This document shows positions 50,383 to 61,228 of a stretch of DNA of 64,000 nucleotides, one piece after another. How positions within the stretch are numbered: position 1 is the first letter of the stretch; the number at the start of each line of letters is the position of its first letter. The stretch is from NCBI GenBank assembly GCA_964537925.1, contig CAZICV010000001.1, positions 1,510,041 through 1,574,040 on the forward strand, given 5' to 3'. The notes beneath the pieces were generated by a model that saw only the letters and a list, made by a program, of their open reading frames with translations, searched no databases and was not told where the DNA came from. This DNA is from SLDF01 sp964537925. GTDB taxonomy: Bacteria > Bacteroidota > Bacteroidia > Chitinophagales > Saprospiraceae. Position numbers and translations under genes: made by a program.

Positions 50383-52044
50383 ATGTCACCTTTAATTTTA
50401 GGAATAATAAGCGTCGTCGCCGGAGCAGTTGCAGGCTTCTTCGCGATAGGTGCGATCGTGCGCAAAGCGCAGGAACGCAGGAATGCAGAACTCAACCAGA
50501 AATCGGACCTCCTTATACAGGAAGCGCGCCTTTCTGCCAAGCGTGTAGTAGAAGAAGCGGAACTTAAATCGGAGAAGATCATCGCCAAGGCAGAAGCCAA
50601 AAACGAAAGCATCAAGCAGCGTAAGATACAGGAAGCACAGGAGCGGTTCAATAAATTCAGATCGGAGTTTGATAGTGAAAAAGCGCAACATAAGGTCGAG
50701 CTCAAAGAGCGCGAGATGAACGTGGTAAAGCTGGAGAACGAGATCAAGCAAAAGCAGAAAGAGACCCAGCAAAAGGCTGAGCAGGTCGACGCCAAGGAAC
50801 AGGAGCAGAACACCTTGCGCGAGAATCTTGAGAAGCAACTCAGGATTGTCAGCAAGCGCAAGGAGGAACTGGATGCCGCTAATGAACAGCGTATCAAAGA
50901 ACTGGAGAATATAGCCCGTCTGTCGGAAATGGAGGCCAAAGAACTGTTGCTGGAAGCGGTGAAGGCAAAAGCGGAGAACGATGCCATGGCCCTGGTCAAG
51001 GATACACTCGAACAAGCCAGGCTCAATGCCAATAAAGAAGCCAAGAAGATTGTGATCCAGTCCATCCAGCGGATGTGCGCGGAGTATACCATCGAGAATA
51101 CGGTCTCTGTGTTCAACCTGGAGTCCGACGAGATCAAAGGACAGATCATCGGACGTGAAGGACGTAATATCCGCGCATTGGAAGCCGCTACAGGAGCGGA
51201 GATCGTCGTCGACGATACACCTGAGGCGATCGTCATATCTTCGTTTGATCCGATCCGTCGCGAGCTTGCCCGCCTTGCGCTCAAGAAGCTGGTGGGCGAC
51301 GGACGTATCCACCCGGCGCGTATAGAAGAAGTGGTCGCTAAGACCAAGAAACAACTCGAGGAGCAGATCATTGAGATCGGTGAGCGTACGGTGATCGAAC
51401 TGGATATCCACGGGCTCGCTTCCGACCTGGTGCGTATGGTAGGCCGTATGCGTTTCCGTTCGTCATACGGGCAGAACCTGCTCAAGCACTCTATCGAGAC
51501 AGCGACACTCTGTGCGATCATGGCAGCAGAGCTCGGGCTGAATCCTAAACAGATCAAACTCGCCAAGCGGGCGGGTCTGTTGCACGATATAGGCAAGGTG
51601 GCGGAAGAAGAGTCAGAGCTCTCACACGCCATCCTGGGTATGAAGATGTGCGAGAAGAGCAATGAAAACCCGATGGTCTGTAATGCGGTCGGCGCTCACC
51701 ACGACGAGATCGAGATGAGCAATATCATCTCGCCTATCGTACAAGCATGTGATGCCATATCCGGAGCAAGGCCGGGAGCGCGCAGAGAGATCCTGGAGAG
51801 TTATCTCAAACGGATCAACGAACTGGAGGACCTGGCAATCTCTTACGAGGGTGTTTCCAAGGCTTATGCAATGCAGGCGGGTCGCGAGCTTCGCGTGATC
51901 GTGGAGAGTGAGAAGGTGACGGATCAATATGCTGAGGATCTCTCATTCATGATCTCTCAGAAGATCCAGGAGGAGATGCAATACCCCGGCCAGATCAAGG
52001 TCACGGTAATACGTGAAAAACGAGCTACGGCTTTCGCACGGTAA
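50383..52044 (+). CDS. rny: Ribonuclease Y
   Basis: The 553-residue protein has an N-terminal membrane segment (MSPLILGIISVVAGAVAGFF), a long coiled-coil (about 30-200), a KH domain (about 240-300, IIGREGRNIRALEAATGAE) and an HD phosphodiesterase domain (about 360-470, GLLHDIGKV). RNase Y is a membrane-anchored endonuclease starting mRNA decay. Length and order fit the family. The gap to zapA is 85 bases, and the pheT-zapA-rny order is conserved. Confidence 0.97.
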   Translation: MSPLILGIISVVAGAVAGFFAIGAIVRKAQERRNAELNQKSDLLIQEARLSAKRVVEEAELKSEKIIAKAEAKNESIKQRKIQEAQERFNKFRSEFDSEKAQHKVELKEREMNVVKLENEIKQKQKETQQKAEQVDAKEQEQNTLRENLEKQLRIVSKRKEELDAANEQRIKELENIARLSEMEAKELLLEAVKAKAENDAMALVKDTLEQARLNANKEAKKIVIQSIQRMCAEYTIENTVSVFNLESDEIKGQIIGREGRNIRALEAATGAEIVVDDTPEAIVISSFDPIRRELARLALKKLVGDGRIHPARIEEVVAKTKKQLEEQIIEIGERTVIELDIHGLASDLVRMVGRMRFRSSYGQNLLKHSIETATLCAIMAAELGLNPKQIKLAKRAGLLHDIGKVAEEESELSHAILGMKMCEKSNENPMVCNAVGAHHDEIEMSNIISPIVQACDAISGARPGARREILESYLKRINELEDLAISYEGVSKAYAMQAGRELRVIVESEKVTDQYAEDLSFMISQKIQEEMQYPGQIKVTVIREKRATAFAR

Positions 52045-52187
52045 TAACCAGAATATCGGCGGGCTGTGACGCATGGGATTGCGGGTTGATATATATTGAG
52101 TGAGCAGGCAAGGCGTCGCATGCCTCTATATGGGGTATCCGTTGCTGACCCCGGCAGGCCATTGTCTAAAACAACTGTATACATATC

Positions 52188-54455
52188 ATGTCCACTTACC
52201 CCTCATCCCGCTATTTTGTCCCGGCTCTCTTATGTATGCTGTTGATTGCCTGCGGCCCGGCGGATAAGGGGCAATCACGGTCCGGCGAACCGGCGGCCAC
52301 CCATGCGGCCATGATACAGTTGCTGGCGGAAGCACGCAGCAGCTTTCACGACGTGAACAACAGTTTTGCCGCTGAGGTCCAGCTCCATATGTTCGATTCG
52401 TTGCTGCGGGTCAATACAGACCCGTCACAGCAGTTTTCACTCATGTACTACAAGGCCCTCACGTATATACAGCTGGGCCAGGAGCAGCCTGCTATCGATA
52501 TACTCGAACAGCTGGTGGGACCCGCACAGAGCAACCCGGAGATGAGTAAGGCCCTGAGGTCGAAGCTGGCTATGGCCTACCTGCGTATGGGAGAGCGCCA
52601 GAACTGCCTGGCCAACCATTCGGCCGAGACATGTATATTTCCGTTGAAGGGAGGCGGTATCCATATCGACCAGTCGCCTGCCCGCAAAGCCATCGAGCTG
52701 TTTGCAGGTCTTCTCAAAGAGGATCCTTCTGATCTCAACGCGCACTGGCTGCTGAATATAGCCTACATGGCAGTCGGAGAGTATCCAGGTTCGGTGCCCA
52801 AACAATACCTGATACGCGGCCTGGATCGCCCCTCTGAAATGGCGGTCGTACCGTTTGTGGATATAGCGCCGCAACTCAGGATCAATGTCGAAAACATGAG
52901 CGGCGGCGCGATAGTAGATGACTTTGACAACGACGGTCTGCTCGATATTGTCACTTCGTCCTGGCATATCGACAAGCATATGAGCTATTTTCACAATAAC
53001 GGGGACGGGAGCTTTGCGGACTGGAGCAAAGAATCGGGCCTCACCGATATCACCGGAGGGTTGCATATCGTGCAGACAGACTATAACAATGATGGTCTGC
53101 TGGATATATACGTACTCCGGGGCGCCTGGCTGGGGGCTGTGGGCAAAGCTTACGGTGAGCAACCCAACTCTCTGCTGCGCAACAATGGCGACGGCTCATT
53201 TACAGATGTAACTACCGAGGCCGGCCTGGTATGCAAGTATCCGGGACAGGCGGCTGTGTGGCGGGATTTCAACAACGATGGCTGGCTCGATATGTTCATC
53301 GGGTATGAGTCCGTGGACGAGGCCCGGATCTATCCCTGCCAGTTGTATATCAACAATAAGAACGGGACTTTTACCGATGTGGGTGAGCAGGCGGGCCTGG
53401 CGATATCAACTTTTGTCAAGGGGGTCACAGCCGGTGATTTTGACAACGATGGCCTGACCGATATCTATGTCTCTTCGCTGACCAGCAAGAATTTTCTCTA
53501 CAGGAACAAGGGACTGCAAGGCGGTGTACCTGTATTCGAAGATGTGACGGACCGGTCGGGTATGGGCGGCGAAGTATACGCTACGTTCGGCACCTGGTTC
53601 TGGGACTACGACAATGACGGCTGGCTGGATATACTGGTGAACAATTACGAGTTCAACACACCACTGTCGCTGGTGGCGGCCAAAGAAGCGCTGGAGGGAT
53701 CGCAGGGTATGGCAGGCAAGACCTTGCTATACCACAATAATGGCGACGGTACCTTTGCGAATGTGACCCGGCAGGCAGGACTCGACAAACTGGCATTTGC
53801 TATGGGCTGCAACTTCGGAGATTACAACAATGACGGTTGGCTGGATTTTTACCTGGGTACGGGTAATCCCAACTACGAATCGCTGATCCCCAATAAGTTC
53901 TTTCACAATGCCGGCGGCAAGAGATTTGTAGATATCACGGCGGCAGCGCGCGTAGGCAACCTGCAGAAAGGCCATAGCGTCAGCTTTGCGGACATCGACA
54001 ACAATGGTGTCCAGGACATCTTCATACAGATGGGAGGGGCCTATGAGGGAGATTCATTTTTCAATTCGCTCTATTACAACGAGGGGCAAAACAACAATAG
54101 CTGGATCTCGCTTTGCCTCAAGGGCGTCAAAAGCAATAAAGTGGCGGTGGGGGCGCGGATCACGATCTGGATCACGGAAAACGGTGTCCGCAGAAGGATC
54201 TTCCGGGAAGTCAACAGCGGCGCCAGCTTCGGCGCCTCGACGCTGCGGAGAGAGATCGGCCTCGGGCAGGCCGTGGTGATAGATGAACTGATCGTGGAGT
54301 GGCCTGTCAGCGGGGAGATACAGCGATGGACCAATGTCGCGCCGCGTCGCTTCCTGGAGATCACGGAAGGCAATGAGCGGTTGAGAGAACTACCTGTCAG
54401 ACAGATCTCTTTTGCCAAGGCTTTCGAAGGTATTCCGATGTGCTCCGGCAACTGA
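52188..54455 (+). CDS. CRTAC1-family lipoprotein with FG-GAP repeats and ASPIC/UnbV domain
   Basis: The 755-residue protein has a lipobox MLLIAC (C18) and a helical, TPR-like N-terminal part (about 40-200). It then has repeats of Ca-binding FG-GAP/VCBS type (DFDNDGLLDIV, DYNNDGLLDIY, DFNNDGWLDMF, DYDNDGWLDIL, DYNNDGWLDFY) forming a propeller (about 220-620), and a C-terminal ASPIC/UnbV domain (about 640-745, GARITIWITENG to IDELIVEWP). Such proteins are envelope-exposed in Bacteroidota and often appear beside polymer uptake genes. Here it is alone between rny and atpB; function unknown. Confidence 0.88.
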   Translation: MSTYPSSRYFVPALLCMLLIACGPADKGQSRSGEPAATHAAMIQLLAEARSSFHDVNNSFAAEVQLHMFDSLLRVNTDPSQQFSLMYYKALTYIQLGQEQPAIDILEQLVGPAQSNPEMSKALRSKLAMAYLRMGERQNCLANHSAETCIFPLKGGGIHIDQSPARKAIELFAGLLKEDPSDLNAHWLLNIAYMAVGEYPGSVPKQYLIRGLDRPSEMAVVPFVDIAPQLRINVENMSGGAIVDDFDNDGLLDIVTSSWHIDKHMSYFHNNGDGSFADWSKESGLTDITGGLHIVQTDYNNDGLLDIYVLRGAWLGAVGKAYGEQPNSLLRNNGDGSFTDVTTEAGLVCKYPGQAAVWRDFNNDGWLDMFIGYESVDEARIYPCQLYINNKNGTFTDVGEQAGLAISTFVKGVTAGDFDNDGLTDIYVSSLTSKNFLYRNKGLQGGVPVFEDVTDRSGMGGEVYATFGTWFWDYDNDGWLDILVNNYEFNTPLSLVAAKEALEGSQGMAGKTLLYHNNGDGTFANVTRQAGLDKLAFAMGCNFGDYNNDGWLDFYLGTGNPNYESLIPNKFFHNAGGKRFVDITAAARVGNLQKGHSVSFADIDNNGVQDIFIQMGGAYEGDSFFNSLYYNEGQNNNSWISLCLKGVKSNKVAVGARITIWITENGVRRRIFREVNSGASFGASTLRREIGLGQAVVIDELIVEWPVSGEIQRWTNVAPRRFLEITEGNERLRELPVRQISFAKAFEGIPMCSGN

Positions 54456-54769
54456 TGCAGATCAAAAATTTATGGCAGGTGTGTGCTCCGTCAGGCAGAT
54501 TTTGACCATTTCACATGGTGTCTGCGAAAGAGCTTACCGGCAGAATTATGTTCGGCCTCCGGGTGGCAGACAGGGTTAATATAACCTGTCGTGGACACAT
54601 TGTACAATTCTTGTCGAACCGGTCTGATCCGGCCTTTGATGACGGGTGTGACAACTCGTTCATCGCCGGGTAAAAAAAGGTCTAAGCGCTTTAATATCAA
54701 ACCGATTATCCCTACATTTGCGGCGTTTTTGGAGGCGGCCGACAGGCTGATTTAAACTAGGGATTATAC
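54456..54769. other. Intergenic region with atpB promoter
   Basis: About 310 bases without a gene. The last 60 bases hold a -7 box (54713-54720) serving the atp operon. The rest shows no clear signal. Confidence 0.5.
54713..54720 (+). promoter_or_regulatory. Bacteroidota -7 box of the atp operon, TACATTTG
   Basis: Exact TAnnTTTG match 49 bases upstream of the atpB ATG. A weak -33 candidate, TTTA, lies about 20 bases further upstream. Confidence 0.55.
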
Positions 54770-56008
54770 ATGCAAAAGCTCTTTTTCAGCATCCTTTGCA
54801 CCCTTGCGTTGACTGTCTGGGTACAAGCCCAGGATGACCACGGACACGCTCACGGTCATGACGACGCTCATCATCACGCTGCCGGCGAATGCGGTGCGGC
54901 CCACGATGATCATCACGCAGAGTTCGACGCTACTTCTACCGCTATACACCACATCGGCGATGCCAATGTGTACAGTATCGGTCCCTTCAGTCTGCCGCTT
55001 CCCTGTATGCTGTATGCCCCTGGCTATGGTTGGTCTTGTTTTATGTCCAGCCGCTTTGATATCGGTCATCACGGCAACGGTTCCAAAGCGGTAGATCGCT
55101 ACGTCCTGGACGGCGGCTCCGTGCGCCGGGTCAAGGACGGAAGCTTTCCTATGGGCGAAGTGGAAATACAGGGATTTCAGCATATCGAGGAAGCTGATAA
55201 GTTCAAGGCGTATGTATGCTACGAAGGAAAGCTGTACGAGACTGACGCCAAGAGTACCGCCGATGCGGGGCTGTTCGGCGGAGGTATCACTTCCTATTAC
55301 GATTTCTCGCTGACCAAGAATACAGTATCCCTGATACTGGTCACGGTGCTCCTGGCCTGGGTTTTCCTCTCAGTAGCTGCATCTTACCGCAAGCGCAGGG
55401 GAATGGCGCCAAAAGGTCTTCAAAACTTTATGGAGACGATTTTCCTCTTCATACAGAATGAAGTGGTGCGTCCTTTTCTCGGCCACAAGGGAGATAGATA
55501 CCAACCATTCCTGATGTCGCTGTTTTTCTTCATCCTGGCGCTGAATCTCTTCGGCCAGATACCGTTCCTGGGAGGCTCAAACGTGACCGGCAACCTGGCC
55601 ATGACCATGGCGCTGGCCCTGCTGGCATTCCTGGTGACCAATCTGAGCGGAAACACGAACTACTGGAAGCACATACTATGGCCTCCGGGTATCCCGATCT
55701 ACGTCAAAGTGATCATGGTGCCTGTAGAAGTCATTTCGATATTCATCAAGCCACTGACCCTGATGCTTCGTCTTTTTGCCAACATCACGGCAGGACACAT
55801 AGTCGTTGTGGTATTCGTCAGCCTTATCTTCATCTTCGGCAAGGCGGGAGAAAATCTCGGCGCTTCGTTGGGCGCGGCGGTGGGTTCAGCCCTGCTGACG
55901 CTGTTTATGATGGCGATCGAGCTGATCGTGGCATTTATCCAGGCATTTGTATTTACTATCCTGACTGCCTCGTATATCGGAGCAGCCGTAGAAGAAGAAC
56001 ATCATTGA
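54770..56008 (+). CDS. atpB: F1Fo ATP synthase subunit a with long His-rich N-terminal extension
   Basis: The 412-residue protein is far longer than E. coli subunit a (271). It starts with a signal-like peptide (MQKLFFSILCTLALTVWVQA), then a histidine- and acid-rich stretch (about 22-65, HGHAHGHDDAHHH) and a periplasmic domain to about residue 180. The membrane part follows with conserved PLTLMLRLFANITAGH, whose Arg in MLRLF is the essential proton-path residue. Such extended AtpB is found in Bacteroidota; the His-rich part could bind metal, an inference. It opens the operon, followed by atpE. Confidence 0.95.
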   Translation: MQKLFFSILCTLALTVWVQAQDDHGHAHGHDDAHHHAAGECGAAHDDHHAEFDATSTAIHHIGDANVYSIGPFSLPLPCMLYAPGYGWSCFMSSRFDIGHHGNGSKAVDRYVLDGGSVRRVKDGSFPMGEVEIQGFQHIEEADKFKAYVCYEGKLYETDAKSTADAGLFGGGITSYYDFSLTKNTVSLILVTVLLAWVFLSVAASYRKRRGMAPKGLQNFMETIFLFIQNEVVRPFLGHKGDRYQPFLMSLFFFILALNLFGQIPFLGGSNVTGNLAMTMALALLAFLVTNLSGNTNYWKHILWPPGIPIYVKVIMVPVEVISIFIKPLTLMLRLFANITAGHIVVVVFVSLIFIFGKAGENLGASLGAAVGSALLTLFMMAIELIVAFIQAFVFTILTASYIGAAVEEEHH

Positions 56009-56036
56009 ATTCATTCATCTTTATAAATAAACCATC

Positions 56037-56243
56037 ATGACAGGCTCAATCGCAGCTCTTGGAATGGCTATTGCAGTTGTAGGTGCCGGTATCGGTATCG
56101 GAAATATCGGTGCGAAAGCAATGGAATCCATTGCCCGCCAACCGGAAGTGACCGGTGATATCCGTGCAAACATGATCCTGATGGCAGCCCTGATCGAGGG
56201 TGCTGCCCTGATCGCTATCCTGCTTTCCTACCTGGTAGCTTAA
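56037..56243 (+). CDS. atpE: F1Fo ATP synthase subunit c
   Basis: The 68-residue hairpin has two hydrophobic helices joined by the RQP loop (R34-Q35-P36). The Gly-rich first helix includes GAGIGIGNIG. The ion-binding carboxylate is E54 in ALIEGAAL. The residues of Na+-type c subunits (Gln on the first helix and Ser after the Glu) are absent, so proton coupling is likely. It starts 28 bases after atpB. Confidence 0.95.
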   Translation: MTGSIAALGMAIAVVGAGIGIGNIGAKAMESIARQPEVTGDIRANMILMAALIEGAALIAILLSYLVA

Positions 56244-56254
56244 TGATGAAACAG

Positions 56255-56291
56255 GCCGGAGACCCATTGCGATTGGCAGCAAGTCTCCGGC
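56255..56291 (+). promoter_or_regulatory. Hairpin between atpE and atpF
   Basis: Arms GCCGGAGAC and GTCTCCGGC are perfect (9 bp) around a 19-base loop. No T run follows. An intercistronic hairpin could stabilise the atpE message and help raise c-subunit yield above that of b, an inference. Confidence 0.5.
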
Positions 56292-56360
56292 ATTTCAACC
56301 TTCACGGTTGAACTACAATCAGACTACAAAAACATCCTCATACAACAAATACAGGCATCT

Positions 56361-56873
56361 ATGTTGATATTAGCCGATTTTAACGTGATCAAGCCGGACT
56401 TCGGTCTGCTTTTCTGGACATCGCTGTTCTTTATCCTTTTCTGGGTACTGATAGGAAAGTTCGCTTTCAAACCGATCGCCAGGGCGCTGAAGCAAAGAGA
56501 GGAAGATATCCAGGGATCGCTGGACCAGGCACGCAAAGCCCGCGAGGAAATGTCCAACCTGGTAGCTGAAAACGAAAAGCTGCTGATGGAAGCCCGCGAA
56601 GAACGTGCACAGATCCTCAAAGAAGCCAAAGAGGTAAAAGACCAGATCATCGCCGAGGCCCGGGACAAAGCGAGAGAAGAAGCTCAGCTGCTGATCAACA
56701 ATGCCAAAGAGGCGATCGAAAACCTCAAGAACGAGGCTATGATCGATGTCAAGAATCAGGCGGGTATGCTTGCCCTGGAAGTAGCCGAACGTGTGATGCG
56801 TAAGGAACTGAAAAGCGACGATGCCCAACGGCAGTATGTCAATATGCTTGTCCAGGAGATCAAACCCAACTGA
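56361..56873 (+). CDS. atpF: F1Fo ATP synthase subunit b
   Basis: The 170-residue protein has one N-terminal membrane segment (about 15-35, LLFWTSLFFILFWVLIGKFA) and a long charged helix for the peripheral stalk (KQREEDIQGSLDQARKAREE). Length and layout are normal. The stalk holds the F1 head against rotation. It lies 117 bases after atpE. Confidence 0.95.
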   Translation: MLILADFNVIKPDFGLLFWTSLFFILFWVLIGKFAFKPIARALKQREEDIQGSLDQARKAREEMSNLVAENEKLLMEAREERAQILKEAKEVKDQIIAEARDKAREEAQLLINNAKEAIENLKNEAMIDVKNQAGMLALEVAERVMRKELKSDDAQRQYVNMLVQEIKPN

Positions 56874-56925
56874 TTACAGCGCTGATACCTTATATTATTT
56901 TATCCATCGGACCTAAGAATCGCCC

Positions 56926-57495
56926 ATGTCAACAGAACGTTTAGCCTCCCGGTACGCCAAGTCTCTGCTCGATCTGGCCATCGAACGCGGTGAACTGGAT
57001 GCAGTGATCGCAGATATCAACGGGTTTCGCGAAGCGCTGCGGAGCAGGGAGTTTTATCTTATGCTCAAAAGCCCGGTGATACCTCCTGCCCGCAAGGCGG
57101 ATATTTTCTCGCACCTCTTCAAAGGGAAGGCCCGCGAGATCACTTTCGGGTTTTTCATGATGGTCATTCGCAAGGGCAGGGAAGCTGTGTTGCCGGAGAT
57201 GGTGCAGTCCTTCATCGCACAGTACAAGAAGCTTCGCAATATCGTAGGTGTGAAGGTCGTGACTGCGGCGCCGCTGGACGAGGCCACACAACAGGCTATC
57301 CGCACCAAACTGGCTGAGATCGGTGCTGTCACCGGAGAAATAGAGATGCAGGTCAAAGTCGATCCTTCGCTGATCGGAGGATTTCAGATCGAATTTGATG
57401 ATAAGCTCATCGATACCAGTATCTCGGGCAAACTGATGAAAATGCGTCGCGACCTCGCGATCAACCTATATGAATCCAAAATTCGTTCTATTTAA
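56926..57495 (+). CDS. atpH: F1Fo ATP synthase subunit delta
   Basis: The 189-residue protein has the family pattern: helical N-terminal domain with ASRYAKSLLDLAIERGEL, a central MLKSPVIPPARKADI and C-terminal GGFQIEFDDKLIDTSISGKL. It links the stalk to F1. It is in the normal order between atpF and atpA. Confidence 0.95.
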   Translation: MSTERLASRYAKSLLDLAIERGELDAVIADINGFREALRSREFYLMLKSPVIPPARKADIFSHLFKGKAREITFGFFMMVIRKGREAVLPEMVQSFIAQYKKLRNIVGVKVVTAAPLDEATQQAIRTKLAEIGAVTGEIEMQVKVDPSLIGGFQIEFDDKLIDTSISGKLMKMRRDLAINLYESKIRSI

Positions 57496-57517
57496 CCAAC
57501 CATAAAATCTCGCTGTC

Positions 57518-59104
<1,587 letters not shown>

Positions 59105-59114
59105 ACACTCATCT

Positions 59115-59141
59115 CCCGGACGCGCCTGGTGCGCGTCCGGG
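59115..59141 (+). promoter_or_regulatory. Perfect hairpin between atpA and atpG
   Basis: Arms CCCGGACGCGC and GCGCGTCCGGG pair over 11 bp around loop CTGGT. The following bases (TAGTTTAATTGG) are only weakly T-rich, so partial termination, attenuation or RNA processing between the genes is possible. Confidence 0.55.
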
Positions 59142-59161
59142 TAGTTTAATTGGTCAACCCC

Positions 59162-60058
59162 ATGGCGAACTTAAAAGAGGTAAGGGAACGGATCAAGTCG
59201 GTCATCTCCACGCAGCAGATCACCAAGGCCATGAAGATGGTCTCAGCGGCCAAGTTGCGCAAGGCCCAATCGACTATCATCCAATTGCGTCCCTATGCCA
59301 ACAAGTTGAATGAGATGCTGATGAACATACTATCCAATATGGATGGAGAAGCTGGCAGCGTCTATGGCGTAGAGCGTACACCGCGCAAGATCCTTATCGT
59401 GGTCGTGACCTCCAACAGGGGACTCGCGGGCGCCTTCAACACCAATATCAACAAGGCGGCCAATGCACTCATACAGGAGAAATATGCCGCTCAGTATGCA
59501 GCGGGCGATGTAGAAACGCTCTTCATAGGAAAGAAGGGCTATGACTACTTCCGCAAGCGCTATAAGGATCTGCCGATCCGGAATGAGTATGTAGGCTTGT
59601 TCTCCGACCTGGGTTTTGACCATGTAGCTAGCGTATCAGGTCTCCTGATGGAGCAGTTCCGCACAGGTAAATACGACCGTATAGAGGTGGTCTACGGCAA
59701 GTTCAAGAATGCCGCTACGCAGTTTGCTACTGCGGAGTTGTTCCTGCCTGTGCCTAAAGTGGAGCAGGAACCGGGAGCAAAAGGAAAGAAGGTAAAAGCC
59801 AACTATATTTTCGAACCGGGCCAGGAACAGTTGCTCCAACACCTGATCCCGAGTATCCTGAAGATACAGTTCCACAAGTACCTGCTCGATACACATGCTT
59901 CAGAACACGGAGCACGTATGACAGCGATGGAAAAAGCGACCGAAAATGCGGAAGATTTGCTCAAGGAGCTCCGTATCAACTATAACAAAGCGCGCCAGGA
60001 GGCGATCACGAAAGAGCTTTCGGAGATCGTAGGCGGTGCAGCTGCGCTCAACGGATAA
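59162..60058 (+). CDS. atpG: F1Fo ATP synthase subunit gamma
   Basis: The 298-residue protein shows the family ends: NLKEVRERIKSVISTQQITKA at the N-terminus (in two halves) and the C-terminal helix with AMEKATENAEDLLKELRIN. The gamma subunit is the central rotor shaft. Start: ATG 59162, since a TTG 12 bases upstream would add four residues. Its long gap from atpA and the hairpin suggest different expression. atpD and atpC are absent downstream. Confidence 0.95.
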   Translation: MANLKEVRERIKSVISTQQITKAMKMVSAAKLRKAQSTIIQLRPYANKLNEMLMNILSNMDGEAGSVYGVERTPRKILIVVVTSNRGLAGAFNTNINKAANALIQEKYAAQYAAGDVETLFIGKKGYDYFRKRYKDLPIRNEYVGLFSDLGFDHVASVSGLLMEQFRTGKYDRIEVVYGKFKNAATQFATAELFLPVPKVEQEPGAKGKKVKANYIFEPGQEQLLQHLIPSILKIQFHKYLLDTHASEHGARMTAMEKATENAEDLLKELRINYNKARQEAITKELSEIVGGAAALNG

Positions 60059-60107
60059 AAAGCGATCCGGACGAACAGCCAAACATTGATTTTCGCAATA
60101 CGACAGG

Positions 60108-60141
60108 GCGCATCTTCGGTCACACGGAGATGCGCTTTTTT
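60108..60141 (+). terminator. Rho-independent terminator of the atp operon
   Basis: Arms GCGCATCT and AGATGCGC (8 bp) around a 12-base loop, followed by six T. It lies 50 bases after atpG and before the converging FkbM gene. Confidence 0.8.
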
Positions 60142-60156
60142 CGTCACGGGACTACC

Positions 60157-61065
60157 CTACCGGGTAAAAGCCAGGTTGTCGGAGTCCTGCCTCGTATCGC
60201 TGAGATAGCGATCGGGTTCGGACAGGGGCTGCAGGTACCCGGCCTCATCGATGCGATGGCATCGGTATCCATGTGCCAGGAGCATGTCCACGGCATCCCG
60301 GTGTGGCTTGTTGTGCCGTTCGGGCGCCAGGTATTCCATGACAATAGTAGCAGCCGATTCACTGAAAAAACGGCTGCCACCAAGTATAACCTTGTCCTCG
60401 GCGCCTTCTACATCTATCTTGATGATATCCGGCCGGAGGGCGTGGATTTCGGCAAGGTGATCGATTGAGTATGCTGCGACCTCATGTACGGCGGGCTCGA
60501 TATCCCGGAACCATTCGGCGCCTCTGAACTGATCCGGATCGGTCGTATTGTATTCGGAATATTTGGGTGGAAATTCGTAGAAAGTGAGCAGGCCGTTGTC
60601 CGCGCCTACCGCCTGGTGAAAAGACCTGATGTTTTTCTGGCCGCTTACATTGTGCTCCAGTATTTCGTAGTTGCTCCGCGCCGCGTCAAAAGCCATTACC
60701 CTGCCCGTGTCGCCGACCAGCTTTGCAGCCAGCAGGCTGAAATACCCGTAATGTGCACCGATATCCAGGAAGGTCATTCCCGGCCCGAGATTCCGGACCA
60801 GGAGCCTGGCAAGACGTATTTCGGAGCTATGTGTCTTGGCGCCTGATAGATAGAGATCTGTGCCGGCCGGGAGTCTTACCTGCATATCTGAGCCAAAGAA
60901 AGTACGCGTGTCAAGAAGCAGTCCTTTCCTGGATACCGGATACCACAAGCGCGCATAGAGAATGGCGAAGGGGTAGCGGAAGGGCCTGGAAGCGGCTTTG
61001 CGCCATTTAGGCGCTTTGTCCCAGGTCTCCACGTCGGACAGTTTGCGAAGCAGGTCTTCTTTCAT
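60157..61065 (-). CDS. FkbM-family SAM-dependent methyltransferase
   Basis: The 302-residue protein has the SAM-binding motif TFLDIGAHYGYFSLLAAK and the FkbM hallmark DIIKIDVEGAEDKVI (acidic strand with DVEG). The C-terminal stretch AATIVMEYLAPE is typical. FkbM-type enzymes methylate oxygen atoms on sugars or polyketides. Start: ATG 61063-61065 before KEDLLRKLSD. It converges with the atp operon and is divergent from the peptidase gene. Its substrate may be a surface polysaccharide, an inference from the cluster at 28-37 kb. Confidence 0.88.
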   Translation of the reverse strand: MKEDLLRKLSDVETWDKAPKWRKAASRPFRYPFAILYARLWYPVSRKGLLLDTRTFFGSDMQVRLPAGTDLYLSGAKTHSSEIRLARLLVRNLGPGMTFLDIGAHYGYFSLLAAKLVGDTGRVMAFDAARSNYEILEHNVSGQKNIRSFHQAVGADNGLLTFYEFPPKYSEYNTTDPDQFRGAEWFRDIEPAVHEVAAYSIDHLAEIHALRPDIIKIDVEGAEDKVILGGSRFFSESAATIVMEYLAPERHNKPHRDAVDMLLAHGYRCHRIDEAGYLQPLSEPDRYLSDTRQDSDNLAFTR

Positions 61066-61163
61066 GGATCGCAAAGTTAAACCAGTCAGCTCAATTCCAC
61101 AGGCCGGTTTCAGGGTCGGGGCCATAGTTGTCGAATCCGGGGCCGTTGTATAAAACAGGACTA

Positions 61164-61198
61164 TTTGATCAAACTGGCGGTCGCCGTCGTTATATTTA
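61164..61198 (+). promoter_or_regulatory. Possible promoter of the M1 peptidase gene
   Basis: TTTG at 61164-61167 and TATATTTA at 61191-61198 (one mismatch to TAnnTTTG) are 23 bases apart, a little wide for a Bacteroidota promoter. Confidence 0.35.
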
Positions 61199-61228
61199 GA
61201 GGTGTATATCTATAAACTCATCCTGGCC

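Noticed and set aside
50373..51662. Minus-strand frame of 429 codons opposite rny
   Set aside because: Ser/Phe/Leu-rich antisense of the coiled-coil in RNase Y, not a gene.
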